From Clavibacter californiensis (GTDB lineage: Bacteria; Actinomycetota; Actinomycetes; Actinomycetales; Microbacteriaceae), in the NCBI RefSeq assembly GCF_021952865.1, contig NZ_CP040792.1, positions 620,001-684,000 on the forward strand: DNA of 64,000 bases. Reading direction: 5' to 3'. Made by a program: the position numbers and the translations under genes. The notes beneath the pieces are model-generated. The model made no database searches, had not been told where the DNA came from, and was given only the letters and a program-made list of their open reading frames with translations. Positions 8,144-15,432 of the stretch are shown here, one piece after another (position 1 is the first letter of the stretch; every line of letters starts with the position of its first letter).

Positions 8144-9004
8144 ATGGCCGAGATCACGATGGGGGCGGTCGCGGCGCACTTCGGGCGCGACGTCGAGCGG
8201 ACGCTCGCCAAGCTCCCCGGCATGATCGACCAGGCCCGCGAGCGCGGCGTCGACCTGCTGGTGCTCCCGGACGCGACCATCGGCGGCTACCTGCTCGACA
8301 TGGAGCACCCGGGGCCGGACGCGCTGCCGCCCGCCGTGGAGCTGGACGGCCCGGAGGTGCGGGCCGTGACCGAGATGGCCGGCGACATGACGGTGTGCTT
8401 CGGGGTGGCGGAGCGCGCGCTCGAGGGAGGCGAGGAGATCCGGTACAACAGCGCCGTCTGCGTGCAGGGCGGCCGGGTGCTCGGCACGCACCGCAAGGTG
8501 CACCTGCCGCTCGGCGAGTCGGAGGCGTACCGGGCCGGATCCGCGTTCGCCGCGTTCGACACCCCAGTGGGACGCGTCGGCATGATGATCGACTTCGACA
8601 AGACCTTCCCGGAGTCGGCGCGCACGCTCGCGCTCGACGGCGCCGAGATCCTCGCGTGCCTGAGCGCGTGGCCGGCCAGTGTCACGGACCGCTCCGACCG
8701 GCTCCGCAACGACCGGCAGGCGCACCTCTTCGACCTCTACGACTGCTCGCGCGCGGCCGAGAACCAGCTCTACCTCGTGTCGTCGAACCAGACCGGGGTG
8801 CTCGGCGGCCTGCGGTTCCTGGGGCAGGCGAAGGTCGTGGATCCCGCCGGCGAGATCGTCGCGAAGACGTGGGCGAAGGGCGGCCTGGCCGTCACGACCG
8901 CGGATGCGTCGTCGGACATCGCGCGCGCCCGACGCACGATGCACCACCTGCGCGACCGGGTGCCGGCGGCCTACGCGCCGACGTTCGCGCCCGCCGTCGG
9001 CTGA
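8144..9004 (+). CDS. Second nitrilase homologue, catalytic residues replaced (pseudoenzyme)
   Basis: A 286-residue paralogue of Nit1, alignable throughout. The catalytic lysine is kept (K118, HRKVH), but the glutamate position is aspartate (D43, LPDATIGGY against FPEAAIGGY) and the cysteine position is also aspartate (D150, MMIDFDKTFPE against QICYDKAFPE). The codon GAC at 8591-8593 is unambiguous. Without a nucleophile it cannot act as a normal nitrilase and is better read as a binding, regulatory or scaffold partner, perhaps of Nit1, since nitrilases form helical oligomers. It sits nine bases after the flavoprotein. TAGCCT at 8132-8137, six bases before the ATG, could be a leaderless promoter. 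Confidence 0.9.
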   Translation: MAEITMGAVAAHFGRDVERTLAKLPGMIDQARERGVDLLVLPDATIGGYLLDMEHPGPDALPPAVELDGPEVRAVTEMAGDMTVCFGVAERALEGGEEIRYNSAVCVQGGRVLGTHRKVHLPLGESEAYRAGSAFAAFDTPVGRVGMMIDFDKTFPESARTLALDGAEILACLSAWPASVTDRSDRLRNDRQAHLFDLYDCSRAAENQLYLVSSNQTGVLGGLRFLGQAKVVDPAGEIVAKTWAKGGLAVTTADASSDIARARRTMHHLRDRVPAAYAPTFAPAVG

Positions 9005-9053
9005 CCCGCCGACCCCCGACCCGCCGCCCGCCGACCCACCCGAGGAGCGCCCC

Positions 9054-10220
9054 GTGCGGATCGCCCTGCTGACCTACTCCACCAAGCCGCGCGGCGGGGT
9101 GGTGCACACGCTCGCCCTCGCGGAGGCGCTCGCCCGGCGCGGGCACGACGTCGACGTCTGGACCTTGGGGCGCGGCGGCGACCGCGCGTTCTTCCGCGAG
9201 GTCGACCCGGCCGTGCGGATCCGCGTGGTGCCGTTCGCCGCGCGTGACGACGAGACGGTGGGCGAGCGCATCGTCCGCTCGATCGTGACCATGCGCGAGG
9301 CCTTCGCCGCCGCGCGCCAGGCCGAGGCGTACGGCGTCGTGCACGCGCAGGACTGCATCTCGGCGAACGCGGCCGGGCCCTGCATCCGCACGATCCACCA
9401 CCTCGACGAGTTCACGACGCCGGAGCTCGTGCGCTGCCACGACGCCGCCGTGCGCGAGCCGATCGCTCGGCTGTGCGTGTCCGCCGCCGTCGCCGCGGAG
9501 GTCGAGGAGGGCTGGGGCCTCGTGCCCACGGTGATCTCGAACGGCGTCGACGGCGCGCGCTTCCGGGCGGCCGCGGGGCCCGCGGGCGCCGCGGGCCGCG
9601 ACCGGATCCGCGCCGCGCTGCGCGAGCACAGCGTGGACGGCGATTACGTGCTCGCGCTGGGCGGCATCGAGCCGCGGAAGGGCAGCGTCGACCTGCTCGA
9701 GGCGTTCGCGCTGCTGCGCGCGTCGCGGCCCGGGCTCCGCCTCGTGTTCGGCGGCGGCGAGACGCTGTTCGACTACCGGGCGTACCGCGAGGCGTTCGAC
9801 GCGCGCGCGGCCGAGCTGGGGATCCGGCCGGTGATCCTCGGCGTCATCGACGACCCCGACGTCCCGCCGCTCGTCGCCGCGGCCGGCGCGCTCGCGTTCC
9901 TCTCCACGAAGGAGGGCTTCGGCCTCGCCGCGATGGAGGCGCTCGCCGCGGGCGTGCCCGTGGTCGCGCGCGACCTGCCCGTGCTGCGCGAGGTGTTCGG
10001 GTCGTCCGTGCTGTTCGCGACGGATCCCGCGGGCGCGGCCGACGCCATCGCCGCGGCACTCGACGGGCGCGCGCCCGACCCGGCCGAGGGCCGCGCGCTC
10101 GCCGGGTCCCACGACTGGGACGACGTCGCCCGTCGGCACGAGGCGTTCTACCGGGCGACGGGGACGGAGGGGGATCGTGGCCAGGCAGTCCATCTCGCGG
10201 ATCATCTCGGGTCTCGCTGA
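9054..10220 (+). CDS. MSMEG_0565-family glycosyltransferase (GT4)
   Basis: A 388-residue GT-B glycosyltransferase. The N-terminus TYSTKPRGGVVHTLALAEAL is the acceptor-side glycine loop, and STKEGFGLAAMEALAAGVPV near residue 285 is the GT4 nucleotide-sugar motif with its EGFG...E pair. The GTG at 9054 follows CGAGGAGCG. MSMEG_0565-type glycosyltransferases are standard members of Nit1C clusters, suggesting that the pathway product or an intermediate is glycosylated; this is inference. The 3' end overlaps the following AMP-ligase by 44 bp. Confidence 0.88.
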   Translation: MRIALLTYSTKPRGGVVHTLALAEALARRGHDVDVWTLGRGGDRAFFREVDPAVRIRVVPFAARDDETVGERIVRSIVTMREAFAAARQAEAYGVVHAQDCISANAAGPCIRTIHHLDEFTTPELVRCHDAAVREPIARLCVSAAVAAEVEEGWGLVPTVISNGVDGARFRAAAGPAGAAGRDRIRAALREHSVDGDYVLALGGIEPRKGSVDLLEAFALLRASRPGLRLVFGGGETLFDYRAYREAFDARAAELGIRPVILGVIDDPDVPPLVAAAGALAFLSTKEGFGLAAMEALAAGVPVVARDLPVLREVFGSSVLFATDPAGAADAIAAALDGRAPDPAEGRALAGSHDWDDVARRHEAFYRATGTEGDRGQAVHLADHLGSR

Positions 10221-11649
10221 CGCGGATCCCGACCGCGTCGTCGTGCGCGACGACGCCGGGGCGCTCAGCGCGCGCGAGCTCGACCGGGCGTCGAACCGGC
10301 TGGCGCGCGCCTACCTGGCGCTCGGCGTCGAGCAGGACGACCGGGTCGCGATCGCGCTGCCGAACACCCGCGAGATGGTCGTGGTCTGCGCCGCCGTGTG
10401 GAAGGCCGGCGCGACGCCGCAGCCGATGTCGACCGGCCTCTCCGCCGAGGAGCGCGCGCACGTCGAGGACCTCGCCCGGCCCGCGCTCGTGGTCGGCGCC
10501 GAGTCCACCCGGAACGGCGTCCCGTCCGTGCCCGTCGGCTGGTCGTCGTCCGCCTGCCCCGACGACGGATCGCCGCCCGACGACGGACCGCTGCCCGACG
10601 CCTGGGCGCGCAGCTGGAAGGCGCCGACCTCGTCGGGATCCACCGGCCGCCCCAAGGTCGTGGCGACGACGGCTCCCGCGCTGCTGGATCCCACGCTCCC
10701 CGTGGCACCGTACCTCCCGCTCGACCAGGTGCAGCTGGTCTCGGCGCCGCTCACCCACTCGGCCGCGTTCACCTACGCGTTCCGGGGCCTCATGACGGGC
10801 CATGCGCTCGTGCTCCTGCCGCGCTTCGACGAGCGGCGGGTGCTGGCCGCGATCGCCGAGCACCGGATCACGTGGGCGCTGCTGGTGCCGACGATGCTGC
10901 ACCGCCTGCTCCGCCTCCCCGACGACGAGCGGCGGGCGGCCGACCTGTCGAGCCTCCGCACGGTGCTGCACCTGGGCGCGCCGTGCCCGCCCGGCGTGAA
11001 GCGCGCGACCATGGACTGGATCGGGCCCGAGCGGCTCGTGGAGGTGTACGCGGGGAGCGAGTCGAACGGGATCCTCACCATCCGCGGCGACGAGTGGCTG
11101 CGGCACCCGGGCAGCGTCGGCCGGCCCGCGGCGGGCACCGCGGTGTCGATCCGCTCGGCGGAGGGACGGGAGCTGCCCGCGGGCGAGGTCGGCCGGATCT
11201 GGATGCGCCGCGACGGCGGGCCGGCGTACGCGTACGTGGGCGCCGGATCCGCCCGCACGCCAGACGGCTGGGACACGCTCGGCGACCTCGGGCGCGTCGA
11301 CGCGGACGGGTACGTGTTCGTGCTCGACCGCGCCGACGACGTGATCCTGCGCGGCGGCGTGAACGTGCACCCCGCCGAGGTCGAGCGCGTGCTGGAGCAG
11401 CACCCGGACGTGCGCGGCGCGGTCGCGTTCGGCGTGCCCGACGACGACCTCGGCCAGCGCGTCGAGGCCGTGGTCGACGTGGCGGACGCGGAGGTCGACC
11501 CCGCCGACCTGCTCGCGTGGGCCCGCGCCCGGCTCGACGCGGAGCGCCGTCCGGCCGCCGTGCGCCTCACCCGGACGCCCGTGCGGGACGACGCCGGCAA
11601 GACGCGGCGGCGGGCGTACGCGCGGGCGGCGGTCGACGCGAGGGGCTGA
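10177..11649 (+). CDS. Acyl-CoA synthetase-like AMP-binding enzyme at the end of the Nit1C arm
   Basis: A 490-residue adenylate-forming enzyme of the ANL family. Seen: the phosphate loop TSSGSTGRPK near residue 150, the GWDTLGDLG motif near 365, and the C-terminal lysine DDAGKTRRR near 475. The GTG at 10177 has GGAGGGGG upstream and lies inside the glycosyltransferase frame, so the two are co-translated. It should activate a carboxylate with ATP, as AMP ester and possibly CoA ester. It is not part of the minimal Nit1C set and may process the acid or amide made by the nitrilase. Substrate unknown. Confidence 0.82.
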   Translation: MARQSISRIISGLADADPDRVVVRDDAGALSARELDRASNRLARAYLALGVEQDDRVAIALPNTREMVVVCAAVWKAGATPQPMSTGLSAEERAHVEDLARPALVVGAESTRNGVPSVPVGWSSSACPDDGSPPDDGPLPDAWARSWKAPTSSGSTGRPKVVATTAPALLDPTLPVAPYLPLDQVQLVSAPLTHSAAFTYAFRGLMTGHALVLLPRFDERRVLAAIAEHRITWALLVPTMLHRLLRLPDDERRAADLSSLRTVLHLGAPCPPGVKRATMDWIGPERLVEVYAGSESNGILTIRGDEWLRHPGSVGRPAAGTAVSIRSAEGRELPAGEVGRIWMRRDGGPAYAYVGAGSARTPDGWDTLGDLGRVDADGYVFVLDRADDVILRGGVNVHPAEVERVLEQHPDVRGAVAFGVPDDDLGQRVEAVVDVADAEVDPADLLAWARARLDAERRPAAVRLTRTPVRDDAGKTRRRAYARAAVDARG

Positions 11650-11657
11650 GGAGCGCG

Positions 11658-11677
11658 GCCCGGTGCCTGCACCCGGG
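11658..11677 (+). terminator. Possible hairpin after the Nit1C rightward arm
   Basis: CCCGGTG and CACCCGGG face each other over a short loop nine bases after the stop; pairing needs a one-base bulge. Weak but well placed. Confidence 0.3.
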
Positions 11678-11682
11678 ATCCG

Positions 11683-12005
11683 GCGTCCACCCGCGACGGC
11701 CGCCGGCACGACACCGCGTGGCTGCACCACTGGCTGGCGGGATCCAGCCGGGGACGCGGCCTGGCCACCCGGGCGCTGGCGGGCGCCGCCGCGGGGCCTT
11801 CGCCGACGGCCACTTCCGCCTCGAGCTCGGGTACCGCGTGGACAACCCGGCGTCCTGCCGGGTCGCGACGCGCGCCGACTTCATCGCCGAGGGGACCGAG
11901 GGGGCCGAGCTCCGCTACGGCGACGCGCGCTTCGCCGTGGAGACGCACGCGCGGTTGGCGACGGATCCGGCTCCCGACGTCGTGCCGCTCCCGGGTAGCG
12001 TCTAA
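11683..12005 (+). pseudogene. Truncated and frameshifted GNAT acetyltransferase remnant
   Basis: Only the C-terminal part of a RimJ/RimL-like acetyltransferase is recognisable. One frame gives HDTAWLHHWLAGSSRGRGLATRAL, the acetyl-CoA loop; near 11790-11800 the homology jumps to another frame that continues with FRLELGYRVDNPASCRVA and HARLATDP to the TAA at 12003-12005. The first half of the protein and any start codon are missing. This looks like decay rather than a reading error, because truncation and frameshift coincide. Confidence 0.72.
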
Positions 12006-12007
12006 CC

Positions 12008-12406
12008 GTGACCTGGCCCGCGCTGCACATCACCCGTTCCGTCGACGCCGACGTGGCATCCGTGGTGGCCGTCGCGGGGGATCCAGCACGGCTGCCCGAG
12101 TGGGCGGCGGGCGTCAGCTCGGGGATCCGGCTCGAGGGCGGCCGCTGGCTGTCGGAGTCGCCGATGGGCCCGATCGAGTTCGCGTTCGCGGGCCCGCGCG
12201 AGCTCGGGATCCTCGACCACGACGTGACGCTCCCCGACGGCACCGTCGTCCGCAACCCGCTGCGGGTCCTCCCCAACGACGACGGCAGCGAGGTCGTCTT
12301 CACGCTCTTCCGTCGGCCGGGCGTCTCCGACGTCGCCTTCGCGGAGGACGTCGCGCTCGTCTCGGACGACCTCGACCGCCTCGCGGCGCTGGTCGCCCGC
12401 GGCTGA
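12008..12406 (+). CDS. SRPBCC-family (polyketide cyclase/lipid-binding-like) protein
   Basis: A 132-residue protein with the START/SRPBCC pattern: an N-terminal strand ending in HITRSVDADVASV, DPARLPEWAAGV, then alternating strands and a final amphipathic helix (DDLDRLAALVARG). Such proteins bind hydrophobic ligands in a helix-grip cavity; no specific role can be assigned. The start is the GTG at 12008. TAGCGT at 11996-12001 lies six bases before it, so the transcript may be leaderless, with the promoter inside the preceding pseudogene. Confidence 0.75.
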   Translation: MTWPALHITRSVDADVASVVAVAGDPARLPEWAAGVSSGIRLEGGRWLSESPMGPIEFAFAGPRELGILDHDVTLPDGTVVRNPLRVLPNDDGSEVVFTLFRRPGVSDVAFAEDVALVSDDLDRLAALVARG

Positions 12407-12446
12407 TCCGCGCACGCTCGTCCGCCCGCCCTGGGGGTCGGCGGCG

Positions 12447-12968
12447 TCAGCGCCCGAACGTGCGCTCGATGCGCAGGAGGGCGATGTCGCGGAGGGCTGC
12501 CCGCACCTCGACCTGCTCATCAGCGACGCCGTTCTCCGATCGTCGCTGCAGCTCGAGGAGGATCTCGGGGGCGGAGCGTCCTGCGGCGCGGATGAGGAAC
12601 ACCCACCCGAACCGCTCCTCGTACGCGACGTTGCCTGCCCGGATCGCAGCCGTGGTGTCGGCATCCGAGCGCGCGGACGCGGCCTGCTCGAACGCCGATG
12701 ACGACGCAGCGCGGCTCGTCTCCGCCGCTCGCTGCCCGATGCGGGGGTGCTCCGACAGAGCCGCCATCACCTCGGGCCACGTCCACGCATCCGCTGCGGC
12801 GCTCGCCGCCCCGCTCAGCTCCGCCACGGAGCCGTAGGGGCGCCCCGCGGCGAGGGTGGACGCCCAGGAGGGGATCGCCGCCCACTCCAGCGCGAGCTCC
12901 TGCGCGGCGAGAGGGGGCATGGCGAGGAACTCGTGCCATCGTGCGCCGTCGACGACCACGGCGTTCAC
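12447..12968 (-). CDS. uraD: OHCU decarboxylase
   Basis: A 173-residue 2-oxo-4-hydroxy-4-carboxy-5-ureidoimidazoline decarboxylase, the third step from urate to (S)-allantoin. Recognised from HPRIGQRA near residue 82, the AYEERFGWVFLIRAAGRS segment and the helical C-terminus with LRDIALLRIERTF. The histidine in SEHPRIG is the catalytic acid in the family. It starts with a GTG overlapping the uricase TGA, so it is translationally coupled and last in the urate operon. Confidence 0.9.
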   Translation of the reverse strand: MNAVVVDGARWHEFLAMPPLAAQELALEWAAIPSWASTLAAGRPYGSVAELSGAASAAADAWTWPEVMAALSEHPRIGQRAAETSRAASSSAFEQAASARSDADTTAAIRAGNVAYEERFGWVFLIRAAGRSAPEILLELQRRSENGVADEQVEVRAALRDIALLRIERTFGR

Positions 12969-13882
12969 AGGAACCCGGGGACGGACACCCATGCACCAGG
13001 TGCTGCCGGCTCGCCGTCCCGCACGACCGAGCCGTTGATCAGGCCGTAGGGGCGGTCCGCGGCGAAGAGGACCTCGTTGTCGTTCGTGAGGCCGAAGGGC
13101 GCGAGATCGACCGGGAAGTGGTGGTTGTTCGGCATCGCGAGCCTCACCTCCGCGAGCTCCGGGCAGGCTTCGAGGACGGCTCGCCCCATCGCGAAGAGCG
13201 TCTGCTGCAATGCGAGGGAATGCACGGTGGCGAAGGCCTCGAGCAGGGCCGCGACGGCTCGGCCGTGAACATCGTCGAAGTCCGCCGTGTCCGCCGCGGC
13301 TTCCGCGTAGCGCCATCGCGCGGTGACATCCGTCGCGAGGACGCGGTCCGCGGTCTCCCCGAGCGTCGTGTGCTCCGTGCGCGGGAACCCGTGGAACTCG
13401 CTGCCGGCGGACTTGAGGACGGTCAGGTCCGTCACGCCGCCGAGCACGTGCACGGTCGCGGCGTCCCTCTGCACGACGCTGGTGCGGGTTCCTCCGCCGG
13501 TCCGCACGAACGAGTGGTCGTGGGGTGCACCGTCCGCGGTGATCCGCGACCAGCCGTACTGCTCAGCGGAGAGCGTGCAGCCGTCGAACTGCGGGAAGGC
13601 GTCCATGAAGTGGGAGGCGAGGGTGAGGAGGAACCTCTCGGGGCTGCGCACGCCGAACCTCTTCGCGAACGCGTAGATGGTGTTCTTCTGGGAGTCGGTC
13701 GCGTGGACGAGCGAGTTGTCCCCGCTGTAATAGGACTCGTCGAGTGCCGCGCCGCGCATCTGCGTCGTCACGTTGAGGTCCTCGATGGCGTGCTGCGACG
13801 TGTCGCGGGTGACGCGCACGAGTCGGACCTCGGCCTTGCCGTACTGATGGGTTCCGAGGACGAAACCGGGAGGATGGGGCAC
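12965..13882 (-). CDS. Urate oxidase (uricase)
   Basis: A 305-residue cofactor-free uricase that converts urate and oxygen to 5-hydroxyisourate. Family landmarks include YGKAEVRLVRV near the N-terminus, the active-site threonine segment GDNSLVHATDSQKNT near residue 60, VLKSAGSEFHGF near 158, and MPNNHHFPVDL near 262. Length matches the usual tandem T-fold protein of about 300 residues. The start is a GTG two bases after the uraH stop. Third frame of the transcript starting at the His-rich small ORF. Confidence 0.92.
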   Translation of the reverse strand: MPHPPGFVLGTHQYGKAEVRLVRVTRDTSQHAIEDLNVTTQMRGAALDESYYSGDNSLVHATDSQKNTIYAFAKRFGVRSPERFLLTLASHFMDAFPQFDGCTLSAEQYGWSRITADGAPHDHSFVRTGGGTRTSVVQRDAATVHVLGGVTDLTVLKSAGSEFHGFPRTEHTTLGETADRVLATDVTARWRYAEAAADTADFDDVHGRAVAALLEAFATVHSLALQQTLFAMGRAVLEACPELAEVRLAMPNNHHFPVDLAPFGLTNDNEVLFAADRPYGLINGSVVRDGEPAAPGAWVSVPGFL

Positions 13883-13884
13883 GG

Positions 13885-14226
13885 TCAGCTCCCTCGATAG
13901 GTGGAGTAGGCGAACGGGCTCAGCAGCAGGGGCACGTGGTAGTGCGATGCAGCCCCGTCCGGGACCGCGAACGCCACGGTGATGTGCGGGAAGAAGTGCG
14001 CCGTGGCCGTCGACGCGAAGTACGCGCCGGTGTCGAACGTCAGCGTGTGGATGCCGGCGGAGAGCGCCTCGGCGAATGCGACGCGGCCGTCGCCGTCGGT
14101 CGTGGCCGAGCCGATGCGGTCGCCGGTGTCCGCGCGAGCGAGATCCACGCGGAGGCCCCGGACGGGCTCGCCTCGGCTGGTGTCGAGGACGTGCGTCGAC
14201 AGCGTCGTGGGCATGGCCGCGGTCAC
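13885..14226 (-). CDS. uraH: 5-hydroxyisourate hydrolase
   Basis: A 113-residue transthyretin-like enzyme that opens 5-hydroxyisourate. The signature ends are present: LSTHVLDTSRGEPV at the start, with the catalytic His, and the C-terminal YRGS. FFPHITVAF contributes the second half of the active-site channel. The first possible start is a GTG at 14226 overlapping the stop of a 21-codon upstream ORF; an ATG at 14214 would remove four residues. It is followed directly by uricase. Confidence 0.92.
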   Translation of the reverse strand: MTAAMPTTLSTHVLDTSRGEPVRGLRVDLARADTGDRIGSATTDGDGRVAFAEALSAGIHTLTFDTGAYFASTATAHFFPHITVAFAVPDGAASHYHVPLLLSPFAYSTYRGS

Positions 14227-14288
14227 GGTGTCATCCCGAGGTGATGGTGGTGGGAGAGGGCGAGCGCACGGCTCGTGGTGGTGGTCAT
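14223..14288 (-). CDS. 21-residue His-rich upstream ORF (possible leader peptide)
   Basis: An ATG at 14288 with AGGA five bases upstream opens MTTTTSRALALSHHHHLGMTP, 21 codons ending in a TGA that overlaps the uraH GTG by four bases. The ribosome site, the stop-start overlap and the run of four histidines make translation plausible. It would couple to uraH. Whether it is a regulatory leader, for instance sensing histidine, or merely a translation initiator is inference; no attenuator hairpin is obvious between it and uraH, as there is no spacer. Confidence 0.5.
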   Translation of the reverse strand: MTTTTSRALALSHHHHLGMTP

Positions 14289-14598
14289 GTCGGTCCTGAC
14301 GATCGCGCGAGAAGGGGCTGCGGATGCAGCGGGCGACCGGTCGAGCGCCGGTCGGAGGCAGCGTCCCGCTCAGGGACGGACCGGGGGTTGCCTTCCGTGC
14401 GCGATCGCCCCGCGGTTCCAGGCGGTGCGAGCGACGGACGTGGACGTACCCGACATCGTCGGCTCCCTCCGGTGTGCGGCGATCGTTCCTGTGATCGACC
14501 GTACGAGGCGGATGTTTCCCCCTTGTTGCCGGCGTGTTGAGGGTGGTCGCGGCGCACCGGCCCCGGAACGGGAGCGCCGGCGCCGTCGCCTGCGCCGC
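14289..14598 (-). promoter_or_regulatory. Urate operon upstream region with GlnR-like box
   Basis: This 310-bp gap has no gene. Read on the minus strand, GCAAC (14525-14529) - 6 bases - GAAAC (14514-14518) matches the GTnAC-n6-GAAAC GlnR half-site in four of five plus five of five positions, and TCAAC at 14536-14540 is a third unit in the same 11-bp phase. It lies about 230 bp upstream of the small ORF. The rest shows no clear -10/-35 or hairpin by eye. Confidence 0.45.
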
Positions 14599-15432
14599 CT
14601 ACGGTCTGGCGAGCTCGTCCAGCGCGTCGTAGGTGGTCGCGATGGCCGCGATCCGGTCCCGACCCGTCCGACCTGAGGCGTCGTAGACGTCGTTCGCGAT
14701 CGCGGCGATCACGGCGAACATCGCCGCGAGCGAGTCGAACGCCGACGGCGAGTCCACGGGGCAGAGGATCGTCGTGGCGGCGGGCGCGGCGAGCACGGCT
14801 GCCGTCGGGTCGCCGAGCACGACGACGTCGGCTCCCGACGCGACGCAGCGCTCGACCAGCCGGTCGACCCCCGCAGCGTGTCGGCGCACGGAGACGATGA
14901 CGACCACGTCACGCCGGTCGAGGTCGGCGACCTCCTCTCCCAGGCGTTGCCCGGGCGCGGGGACGATGCGCACATCCGGTCGCACCTGGAGGAGCTGCGC
15001 CCGGAGCTGGAGCGCGACCGGGTGCGCTCCGCGTTCGCCGAACAGCATCACCCTGCGGGCGCGCACGATCCGGCGGGCGAGGCGCGAGCGATCCGCGCGC
15101 GCGAGGGACGCGAACGCCGCGTGGAGGTTTCGGGATTCGACTGCGCGCTGGTCGACGTGAGCGGCATCCTCCGCCACCCACGGCATCCCGCTGCCCCGGG
15201 CGGCCATGAGCTCCCGCCGCACGTCGGCAGCGTCCTGGAACCCGAGGGAGCGCACCAGCCGCGAGACGGTGGCCTTCGACGTCCCGGACTCGGCGGCGAG
15301 GTGCGCGGAGGTCCCGACGAGCAGGAGCTCCGGGTCGTGGCGGACCATCGCGGCGACTCGGCGCTCGGCGGGCGAGAGCCGATCCCAGACGGCGTCGATG
15401 CGCTCGCGCACGTCGGGCTGCGCCGCCGTCAT
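14599..15432 (-). CDS. RpiR-family transcriptional regulator
   Basis: A 277-residue regulator with an RpiR N-terminal helix-turn-helix (residues about 5-80, LSPAERRVAAMVRHDPELLL and GTSKATVSRLVRSLGF) and a SIS domain (about 125-260, ARRVMLFGERGAHPVA; VVVIVSVRR). SIS domains usually sense sugar phosphates, but RpiR proteins in purine-degradation loci respond to pathway intermediates. It overlaps the allantoate hydrolase stop by four bases (ATGA), so it is made with the allantoin operon and is the obvious candidate for its local control. Confidence 0.87.
   Translation of the reverse strand: MTAAQPDVRERIDAVWDRLSPAERRVAAMVRHDPELLLVGTSAHLAAESGTSKATVSRLVRSLGFQDAADVRRELMAARGSGMPWVAEDAAHVDQRAVESRNLHAAFASLARADRSRLARRIVRARRVMLFGERGAHPVALQLRAQLLQVRPDVRIVPAPGQRLGEEVADLDRRDVVVIVSVRRHAAGVDRLVERCVASGADVVVLGDPTAAVLAAPAATTILCPVDSPSAFDSLAAMFAVIAAIANDVYDASGRTGRDRIAAIATTYDALDELARP

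Noticed and set aside
14275-14676. Plus-strand frame in the gap before the RpiR gene
   Set aside because: No ribosome site, Arg-rich text without motif, and it runs into the RpiR gene's coding strand in antisense.
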